From Gracilaria caudata (Eukaryota; Rhodophyta; Florideophyceae; Gracilariales; Gracilariaceae): DNA of 13,169 nt. This document shows, piece after piece, positions 1 to 6,975 of the stretch (positions within the stretch are counted from its first letter, which is position 1; every line of letters begins with the position of its first letter). Location: assembly GCA_030374735.1 (NCBI GenBank), contig JASCIV010000737.1, positions 1 to 13,169 on the forward strand. The letters run 5' to 3'. The notes under the pieces were generated by a model. It was not told the DNA's origin. It did no database searches and was given only the letters and a program-made list of their open reading frames with translations. The translations under genes were made by a program, and so were the position numbers.

Positions 1-759
1 TTTGCAGTTGTCGATGAAGACATTCATTACGTGTTATTTGAAGTGGCGAAGGTGACTACTGGAGAGCTTCAGTCGGCCTCCTTACAGCTTTTGGCAGCAG
101 CATTCTCTCCTTCCACGGACTATGCCAGTAGGGTTATGAAATCAAAGACTATACTGAGTTTTGAGCCGGTATTGAAATCTCAATCAGATCAGGAGTTGAG
201 GGCTACATCTTTCAAACTAAGTCCCGACGATGAAAGCGGCGCGCAGCAAGCTGAGCGTGTGTTGGAAGATCTCCTCATCAAGTCATCAAGTCTCGCACAA
301 GTATTCTCCGCAGCGTTTACGAAGGATGGTTACGCATTAGTTCACTTTTTGCTCTTCGACGTCATGTTAAGGTCTCATAACAAATCGTCAAGACTAGCAG
401 CCGCCGACGTTCTTACCTTTGTGATGATTCGCGCTGTTTCAAATGCTGCTGTTTATGGAGACTTGATTGAAGAACTTCACAAAGACTTGAAGAAGGCTTT
501 GGGACTTATGCCATACGCGGGAAATATATCCGATGGCATAATGACATGCGTACGTCTCTTTGTAATGTGCTGTCAAAGCGGAAAGTTGGGAACCAAGAGT
601 GAAACGTACCTTGCCTCGTTGATAACAGATATCTCTACTCTTCTAATGCAAAACTGCAATCAACTCAGTTCACATCCGAACTCCCGCCTTTATGGAAAAA
701 TGTCGTCTGTTCTTGATATTGGTGGCTACTATCTCTAAGCAGATCCCTGTCTGACATGT
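1..759 (+). pseudogene. UBR4/BIG-type E3 ubiquitin ligase, internal fragment, broken
   Basis: The frame is open from the first base, so the fragment is cut by the window edge. It reads as a leucine- and alanine-rich helical repeat protein of about 245 codons. At 688-759 it reaches a segment reading NSRLYGKMSSVLDIGGYYL, a TAA stop at 736-738, then ADPCLTC in the same frame. In UBR4 (animals) and BIG (plants) a solenoid is followed by the conserved block HPNS..LY....GYYLESDPCLVC, so the match includes spacing and the Cys pair. The stop sits where the family has Glu (GAA to TAA is one change). UBR4/BIG proteins are giant N-degron-pathway E3 ligases of 4000-5000 residues; only about 250 are here. 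The beta-rich segment and zinc-binding region that should follow are absent. The helical part alone would not identify the family; the call rests on the GYYL..DPC block. Confidence 0.7.
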
Positions 760-1231
760 GCAGCAACAACGTGGGAATCATCCGAAGTTCTTGAATCTCG
801 TTTGAGAACGCTATTATGTGGCATCATCACTAATCTTACATGACATCTATCAATGGAACAATGCAGGAGTTGAATTTCTCCGACGATGTATCCGAGAATG
901 TGCTCTTCCTAGACCGGTTTTGTTTAGATTCTTTGCCTTCGCTGATCTTTTGAACCGAGTCATGAACAGGAACATTCGACGCGAGCAGAACCAAGACAGG
1001 CTGGACACTCGGCGCAAACACATTGGCTTAGATGAAACATTTACACAGTGCTGTAGGGACACGATAAATGAGCGTTGGGAGAGCTACGTTCGGGAGATCA
1101 CAAACGGTACTCAGTTGTTGGATGCAGTGCGGCAGAATATTGAGTATGGTGAGGAAGAAATGGATTCTGAAACGGGTTTTCTTGAAGGTGTATCCGAGGT
1201 TGTGTCTACATTAGAAGCAAAACCGTCGTAA
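760..1231 (+). pseudogene. Unrecognised helical protein fragment, frameshifted
   Basis: After the UBR4-like DPCLTC motif the same frame continues as ESSEVLESRLRTLLCGIITN and ends at TGA 841-843. The neighbouring frame, open from 803, then carries a coherent stretch to TAA at 1229-1231. This holds FLRRCIREC, LFRFFAFADLLNRVMNRNI, a basic run (RREQNQDRLDTRRK) and an acidic C-terminal tail (EYGEEEMDSETGFLEG). A single frame change between 803 and 843 would join the halves. The text is amphipathic helix with a charged tail and does not resemble the part of UBR4/BIG that should come next. It is either a divergent UBR4 part or a piece of a second gene fused to it. I do not recognise the family. Confidence 0.45.
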
Positions 1232-1842
1232 GGACGAAGAAGAATTGCAAGCTAGCCTTTGTTTACTTGTGTACTTGTACAGCATGTGTGCTAAAGAGAG
1301 AGAGACGTGCAGCTGGATAGCATGCCGTGATTATCAACAGGAGGGTGCAAGCGCCCAGAAAACGAGACGAGGATTTGTGGCTGGGGTTTCCATCGTTGTG
1401 CCTGGAGTAGGTTGTGAATGCGTTTATTGAGTTTTGTGTCTCAAGTTGACGTGGAGATTGTAAGAAAGGCAACGCGTATCCGCCGTTGAAAAGTTAGTGA
1501 ACTATCGGAGTTAGACACTTTTCGGAATAACTGTATGATATGAAAGTCAATGTGTATAAGAAATGCTTTTGCCAACAACCTCTTCGTGTCGTGCACGTCA
1601 AAAACCTTGAAGTCAAGAATCGAAAGTCATTTGCGAGAAGTAGAGAAAGCGCATCCTGTCTGGCAAAACAACCTTGCAACGAGAAGGGACTCGCGCTTAT
1701 CCCTACCATGCAACCCAATATCATACACTTGTGTTAGACGACGAGCCCGCATGTTTCTGCCGGTGAGCAATGGAAGTCAGCTTAGACGCTTGGCGGTGAA
1801 CTTGTGCACGTGCATAACGGATGTACAGCACGCGTAAATGTA
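1232..1842. other. Spacer without a supported gene
   Basis: About 610 bp between the end of the helical fragment and the end of the minus-strand zinc-finger gene. Short overlapping open frames occur on both strands (for example 1540-1737 +, 1494-1724 -), but none has conserved motifs or a clear strand preference. The two flanking genes converge here, so any 3' ends or transcription stops would lie in this stretch; I see no clear polyadenylation signal. Confidence 0.5.
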
Positions 1843-3049
1843 TCATTTCTGCTCTTGATGTGTAGGCGACGACGTATTAGCCTTGGCATTTGAGCTGGTG
1901 CTTCCATCAACTGTCGGCGGGGGACCAGGCCCCGTCAATACCAGATTCATCACGCCCGGGTCCGGATGCTTCATCTGATCGAACGACGCGTCACAGTAGT
2001 CACACTTGAACATGCGCGGGGTGGCTGGATGCACGTTGTTCAAGTGTGACCACAGTGCATTCTCGGACGCGTACAGCCCACTACAACGCGTATACGCATA
2101 CGGCTTGAGCTCCTGGTGCGCATGACGGAAGTGTCGCACAAGAGTGTCCAGATCGGCGACCTATTTCTGGCATACCAGGCAGCTGAGAAGAAACGGGCGT
2201 TCCACAACCGAGCTAGTGGACCTCCGCGAGCGCTTCGTAGCGCGCAGGGTAGCGTCGGCACTCGAAGAATTGGGTCGCTTCTTTGACTCAGAGGAGGTGT
2301 CGGAGGCCGCACGCCGGTGCTCTGACACAATAAATTCAACAGGCACATCTTGTATCTGAGACTCTTCGACCTGCAACGACTTGATGCGATAGTTGCACGC
2401 AGCTAGCACCTGTTTGAGTTGCTGCAGCGCAAAATAATCCTCCTTCGATTGCTGTACCTTCTCCTCCGTCTCGTGCATGAAACCGATGGTGAGCAGCTCC
2501 TCGTCCGTCATGTTCACGTCGGGCGCGTTGTGTGCCGCGGCAGCGCGAAGAGTTTCCAGCGACCTCTTCCGCTTGGGCGAGCGGGATCGATGCTAGGTCA
2601 ATTGCGCAGAGGCCTCTGACGAGCCAGGGGGGTGGTGGCGGTGAGGAGAACAAAGAGGCGGGGTGCGCGAGCTCCGTGGCGATGGCACGCTGTAGGTGCG
2701 GCGGGGCCGGCGGCTGTGGCGGCATGTTGATCGACAGGATGTGGGCATCTCGAGCCAGCGGGGTTGGAAGCATGTAGTGGTGGTAGATAAAGATATTGCC
2801 GATGAGAGACTCCATGGCTGCATTTGACGGTTGCCTCAGCTGGAACGGAATGGCGGGCGGCAGCAGCGCAATGAATGATAGGAATGCGGGGAGCGCGTGG
2901 AGAAAATGCACCGAGAGCGCGTATGGAGTGCGGCGGGCGTACATCGGGAGCGCAGCAATATCGGGCCGAGAGCGTGGGGAAACGAGGGCCACAGTACGCC
3001 GGCGTCGGATGGGAGCGCGGTGGGGTCGTGAAAGGAATACGCTTGACAT
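1843..3049 (-). pseudogene. Proline-rich C2H2 zinc-finger protein, frame break plus in-finger amber stop
   Basis: Reading leftward from an ATG at 3049 (or 2815, MESLIGNIFIYHHYML), one frame gives a hydrophobic then Pro-rich segment (MPPQPPAPPHLQ, SSPPPPPW). Near 2575-2595 the sense text moves to the next frame: RSRSPKRKRSLETL, a likely nuclear localisation signal, then a charged helix (MTDEELL; ATG at 2511) and a Ser/Arg-rich linker. Finger 1 has Cys at 2181-2179 and 2172-2170 and His at 2133-2131 and 2118-2116, with TAG at 2163-2161 between them; CAG to TAG is one transition. Finger 2 (YTRC...HLNNVH) has Tyr (TAT, 2094-2092) where the first Cys belongs; TGT to TAT is one transition. Finger 3 keeps only CDYC. 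The end is TGA at 1843-1845. It was probably a nuclear nucleic-acid-binding protein. An unseen intron instead of a frameshift near 2590 is possible. The surroundings are much GC-richer than the rest of the window. Confidence 0.6.
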
Positions 3050-3925
3050 CAAAAACCGTCGCGGCGAAGGAACGCTTGGAAAGGCATGGTATACTTTGGA
3101 GCATACCGTGGCTATGTGATGGCCAGTTAGAACCTGCTGACCTCCATCCGTACATGTGTTGTACCGACAAAATAAATTACAAAAATCATGCCCTTCAATA
3201 AGGCCTGCGCGCGCCCATTATCCGGCACTCCCAGTCAAATGTTGGACACGTTTCGGCGCTTTACAGTGCCAACCTGGCCCATAATCAATGTTCATAGGGT
3301 GACGCGGCCGTGGCGGGTGCAGTGGCGACTCTATTTTCTCGGATTCTGGCTTTGCGATCAGTACTGAACTTTTCGGTACGCACTTCCCGCGGTTGCGGCA
3401 TGACATCTTCCGTTTTGGTCTGCGGCTGAGAGTGTAGTGGTCTTTTTCAGAGTTCCAGCTGCGTCAACCACAGCGATGATCTCGTTTTCTGGCTACGTCG
3501 GCGAGTGGAACGAAGTGCTTCCCTTTCTGCGGGTGGTCTGTTTGCAAAGGTTGCCGTCTGACTCTTGAATATTGGGTTCGTCGCGTACAGTATAGCGAAC
3601 GTCACCGATGGGATTCAGCGACGAGGGTGAGACTGCCGCTCGAGTAGCGTCTCTTGGGACTGACCTCCCTGCATGTGCCGGCCTGGCCTCGTTCTGCTCA
3701 CACTGTGCGTCTCCTGTACTGGGAGCGACCATTTTGGGCCTTGCCTGCGTCCGTTCTTCTGGCTATTCAGACCTTGTACCTCGTAGATGTGTATCACTTC
3801 TTTGAGCAGCAGATCGCGTTTGCAAATTCGTCCGCGACGGCGAAAACGATAAAAAGAACCAGAGCTCTCCTACCTTTCCTCAGTTGAGACGTCGGAAAGA
3901 GACAGTGGTAGCCCCCGAGTGGCCA
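3050..3925. other. GC-rich spacer without a supported gene
   Basis: This stretch lies upstream of the minus-strand zinc-finger gene and would hold its promoter if it had one. The part up to about 3120 and the parts at 3290-3420 and 3600-3780 are GC-rich. GC-rich DNA keeps long frames open by chance on both strands, and several such frames overlap here (for example 3608-3805 +, 3654-3887 +, 3493-3732 -). None contains a motif I can name. No TATA box, repeat or RNA gene stands out. Confidence 0.45.
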
Positions 3926-4243
3926 TTATCCGCGTACGGGGACCTGCGACAGCGCTTTATGGCTATGAAGACCTTGATGTAGTCGATAAATCAGCACGTC
4001 TGCGCCCTGCACGAGGTAGGACAGAGTGCTTTGAGTGAAAGTTCGTGTCCACTGCGGTTGCAATATATCCAGCGTCCTCTCCCGATTTATTCGGCTGTCT
4101 ATCCTGCAAGGCAGGCTGTAGGGCAGGCGTGAGACGATCTCGCGAAAATCGATCACGCTCTCCCTCGACATTGAGCAAAATCCAAACATCATATTGTACA
4201 TCTGTACATGGGTGTTCGGGTACATATGTGGACCATTAAGCAT
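3926..4243 (-). CDS. Hypothetical 105-residue ORF, weak
   Basis: An ATG at 4243 opens a 105-codon frame ending at 3926. The middle reads SRESVIDFREIVSRLPYSLP and then RINRERTLDILQPQWTRTFT, which looks more like a real soluble protein than the overlapping frames. The N-terminus is Met- and Asn-rich and lies in the AT-rich DNA starting at about 4240, so the true start may be further in (Met at about residue 25). I recognise no family. It may be another decayed gene piece or a chance ORF at the boundary between GC-rich and AT-rich DNA. Confidence 0.22.
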   Translation of the reverse strand: MLNGPHMYPNTHVQMYNMMFGFCSMSRESVIDFREIVSRLPYSLPCRIDSRINRERTLDILQPQWTRTFTQSTLSYLVQGADVLIYRLHQGLHSHKALSQVPVRG

Positions 4244-5600
4244 TTTTCATTATTCGTCTAACCGGAGCACTTATTCCTTCGGGATTCAATCTCCTTAAGA
4301 TTCTATCTCTTTATAGTAGTACGGTAAGACGGGAACAATATAATTAAAATGGTACGATACCAACGTTTCAATAGTAGTCTTGTGAATACTGTTTCATTGG
4401 AGTTTCAATAGGTCGTTCTTTCTGGTACAGTGCTAATAAAAGGAAGTTATATGTACACGAAAAACTCGAATGTTCACATGCTGCGTTTCCTTGAGTGAGT
4501 GTTTTCCAAAGAACTATTTTTGGAATGTTTTCTTGAGGACAAATTCCCATCCATTAACGAATATTATCCACCAATCCGATATAAAGACTTTTGCAAAGTT
4601 GTTGACCATGAAGAAAGCAGTCCTATCTTTCAGAGTTTCAAGGCCAAGGAGGCTCTTCCATAACGTTTATAAACTCTACAATTGATTCTGATTTACAAGA
4701 ACAGCCATCACTTCAGATTGCATTCGTAACTTTTCGACTGTATTTACACTCTAATTATATCATACGAAAAATGCGTATTCAATGTTTATCATTTTATGTT
4801 GATGTTAGTTGTGTTCAAAGACCAATCGAATCCTCACTTATAGATACGCGCTTTTAAAGGAATAGGATCCCAGAAGGAGAATAACTCGTCAAATTCTTAT
4901 ATTTGACTCTTTTTCGACGGTCATGAATCGAGAAAGTGCATGCGTTTTCCCTAGAATCTGTAAAAGGTCTTGCTGTTGGTTTTGGAACGACTGTTGAGAA
5001 TGTTCATAACGCGTGTAGAAAGAACTATATATCATAAACCGTCAAATTTCTACCACGTTTTGGCAGCTAATTTTCATATGTATTGAGAGGTTAGGACTCG
5101 CCCGAGTTGCCACAGAACTATTTTTTTGTATGCCGGGTGGAAATGCATGGTAGAAGAAATATGATCAATTTCAATACTTGGAGACGGTAATTAAATTGGA
5201 AGAAATGACGCCCAGATGTTTCCAGAATTTAAAGCGAAGCAGATATTGCTTTGCGAAGGTTCTGGCGTCAGCTCGTTTCAGTACAGAAAAGTAAGGGCAA
5301 CGCGAAGGAGTGGCCGAAATCTGATTGCATCATAGTACTTTCTTTCCAAGGCATGGGATCAAAAGTTCTTAACGAAGAAACTTTTTTCCGAACATATCTT
5401 GGCCGTTGAGATGATTACAACAAATGAGATCCGATCTAAATCATATCCTACGGACATTACTCACTCCGTAGAGTATGGTAGGCGATAAAAAGCACTTCCG
5501 TATCTATTGCTACAGGCCGTTGAAAAATATATGGATTCGGATGGCGTACATGATAACTTCAAACTGAACTAATGAGGTTGACAGACTGATTCTGATTTTG
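4244..5600. other. AT-rich DNA without a supported gene
   Basis: About 1360 bp of strongly AT-rich sequence; around 4741-4800 only about a fifth of the bases are G or C. Stop codons are dense in all frames. The only open frames of note (4470-4685 +, 4368-4550 -) are short, overlap on opposite strands and have no motifs. I see no tandem repeat, terminal repeat or RNA gene here. Confidence 0.5.
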
Positions 5601-5628
5601 AATTGCACTTTGTCTCTTTCCCGTATAT

Positions 5629-6041
5629 GGGCAAGCATCATGGAATCACATTGTGCCTCTTGACATCAACGATGGTTGCTGCGATGACTTTCCCTGCACG
5701 GGAAAAGACGGAATCCTTGGGTTGTTCGCCAGAGAATCGTCAACCAGATTTGCTGTGGCTCAGAATGGTACAAAGCGCGGCTCGAACGCATGAAAGAAAA
5801 AGTAGTTTCAATGAAGGAAGTACAAGGCAAGGGTCAAAGAAAAAATTTGGTGAATACAGAAGAGTAAGTTAGGAGCAAGCGTAAGTATAAAAGTAAGAAT
5901 GAATAGTACTCGCGTGATTAAACTAATTACTAGTTTCAGGAAGAGAACACGTAGGTGGAAAATAAGTATAATATGCCCCGGTCTCGAAGTTGTCATAGCT
6001 CCCACCTCCAACAACGTGGAAGACAAGTCGAGATGAAACAA
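5629..6041 (+). pseudogene. Decayed gene fragment with an intron-like gap, family unknown
   Basis: Base composition rises locally and protein-like text appears in pieces. 5629-5728 reads HIVPLDINDGCCDDFPCTGK and on to GILGLFAR in one frame. From about 5729 the next frame reads RQRIVNQICCGSEWYKARL and a basic coiled-coil-like run (ERMKEKVVSMKEVQGKGQRK) up to a GTAAGT at 5864. If 5864-5939 is removed as an intron, the frame continues as KRTRRWKISIICPGLEVVIA and APTSNNVEDKSR before TGA at about 6033. The INDG.CD pattern followed by a charged coil faintly recalls the LDLa-like repeats of glucosidase II beta, but the downstream Cys and acidic residues do not fit, so I do not assign it. Confidence 0.3.
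5864..5939 (+). other. Candidate 76-nt spliceosomal intron
   Basis: The segment starts GTAAGT and ends TAGTTTCAG, with an ACTAATTAC branch-point-like sequence about 15 nt before the 3' end. These match general eukaryotic splice consensus. Removing it keeps an open coding-like frame across the junction (NTEE, then KRTRRW). Two further GTAAG donors lie inside at 5881 and 5892, the first also a perfect GTAAGT, so alternative donor use is possible. No transcript evidence is available. Confidence 0.35.
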
Positions 6042-6196
6042 ATTTGGCTCCACAGTCGTACCCTTCTGCTCCGGATCACGAAAATGAAATGTACATGTTT
6101 GTTCAAAATATTTGTATTAATCTTCTCACACTTAGTGTAGACCAAATGAATCAGAATTTGTGGTCCACGCTATAAAGTCGTGAATTTCAAAGAAAT

Positions 6197-6264
6197 TTTG
6201 GAATCTATGCTTCCAAAGTATCGGACTCCAGCAGAAAACTGGAATCGAACAGTCCTAGATTCCA
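6197..6264. repeat. Cluster of three short inverted repeats
   Basis: Three stem-loops overlap or sit side by side. TTTGGAA (6197-6203) pairs with TTCCAAA (6211-6217) around a 7-nt loop. TCCAG (6227-6231) pairs with CTGGA (6239-6243) around 7 nt. TGGAATC (6240-6246) pairs with GATTCCA (6258-6264) around 11 nt; this arm overlaps the previous one, so the last two are mutually exclusive. All are built on GGAA/TTCC. The cluster lies about 200 bp upstream of the intact zinc-finger ORF. Function is unknown. Confidence 0.45.
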
Positions 6265-6323
6265 AGGGTTTGAGGCAGTAAGCAAATCCCTCATTTCTAA
6301 TTAGCGTGATTGTACACCATCAG

Positions 6324-6331
6324 TATAAAAG
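6324..6331 (+). promoter_or_regulatory. TATA-box-like element upstream of the zinc-finger gene
   Basis: TATAAAAG lies about 130 bp before the ATG at 6463, which would allow a 5' leader of roughly 100 nt. It is a good match to the general eukaryotic TATA box. In DNA this rich in A and T such matches arise by chance, so the position relative to the only intact gene is the main support. Confidence 0.3.
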
Positions 6332-6462
6332 TGACTAATGTTCTGTGCAAAGCTCCTGGGCTTGTCCCTTCTCAAAAAAATCAGTCCGATTGACATTCAT
6401 GCTAAACATCTATCTCCAACTGATTATTCTTGGCCGATTATTTTTGGCGCGGGAAGGGCAAC

Positions 6463-6975
6463 ATGTCTCAAAGGGAGAGCAGACAAAATCAAAAAAGCTC
6501 CCCTAAGAAACCGCCAAGATATCCAGGAAAGCAAGGAAATGTATCTCAATCTTCTTCCGCAAGAAACAAGCCCCAAAGTTCGAACATACATGGGAAGAGA
6601 ACCAAGCCTGGAAGAAGCCCGAACTCTGCTAAACCTCCATGGTTCATGTCTACAGGCGGTTCTAGCTCTGTTTCTAACTCTTCAGGCGAGTCTTCAGAGC
6701 CTTCTGGCTTGCGTTCTGTAACCATGAAGTGCCAGAGATGTGGGAAGTCATTTTGGAGTAACAAGGAGTTTTTGGCTCACAAACAATCTTGTGGAAAGCA
6801 TAAGTGCAGCATTTGTGGTTTCGTGGCGTCAGAAAAGAGATTAATTGCTCTGCATTATGGGAATAAACACAAGAGCAAATCGAGCAAGAACTACGAGTGT
6901 TCATACTGCGGAAAGAGATTTGGGAGGCCTTCAGACCTTGCGGAACATAGAAAGAAGATTCACAAATCGAAATAA
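6463..6975 (+). CDS. Small three-finger C2H2/C2HC zinc-finger protein, intact
   Basis: A 170-residue protein with an uninterrupted frame. The frame is open from 6424, but 6463 is the first ATG. Residues 1-85 are disordered, basic and Ser/Pro/Lys-rich (RQNQKSSPKKPPR, then a Ser-rich run SSSVSNSSGESSE). Three fingers follow. Finger 1 has C90, C93, H106 and C110 (C2HC: the last ligand is Cys). Finger 2 has C115, C118, H131 and H136. Finger 3 has C146, C149, H162 and H167. Each has the usual C-x2-C-x12-H spacing; fingers 2 and 3 end H-x4-H. Linkers are not the TGEKP type of large zinc-finger arrays. The protein ends three residues after the last His. It most likely binds DNA or RNA in the nucleus; the target is unknown. 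Intact ligands argue for selection or a recent origin, unlike the other genes here. Confidence 0.75.
   Translation: MSQRESRQNQKSSPKKPPRYPGKQGNVSQSSSARNKPQSSNIHGKRTKPGRSPNSAKPPWFMSTGGSSSVSNSSGESSEPSGLRSVTMKCQRCGKSFWSNKEFLAHKQSCGKHKCSICGFVASEKRLIALHYGNKHKSKSSKNYECSYCGKRFGRPSDLAEHRKKIHKSK

Noticed and set aside
1494..1837. Overlapping short frames on both strands in the spacer after the helical fragment
   Set aside because: Three frames of similar length compete over the same bases and none shows conserved or biased coding text.
2598..3170. 190-codon minus-strand frame and several plus-strand frames overlapping the zinc-finger gene
   Set aside because: GC-rich DNA keeps stops rare in all frames. 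The products are rich in Pro, Ala, Arg and His without motifs and shadow the frame that leads into the nuclear-localisation and finger region.
4190..4230. Repeated TGTACAT/GTACATAT motifs resembling an operator or terminal repeat
   Set aside because: The copies are short and imperfect, and no partner repeat was found elsewhere to make it an element end.
6238..6260. tRNA T-arm or B-box-like GTTCGATTCC on the minus strand
   Set aside because: Only the loop-like core matches. The 5-bp stem does not pair properly, and no D-arm, anticodon arm or acceptor stem could be placed around it.
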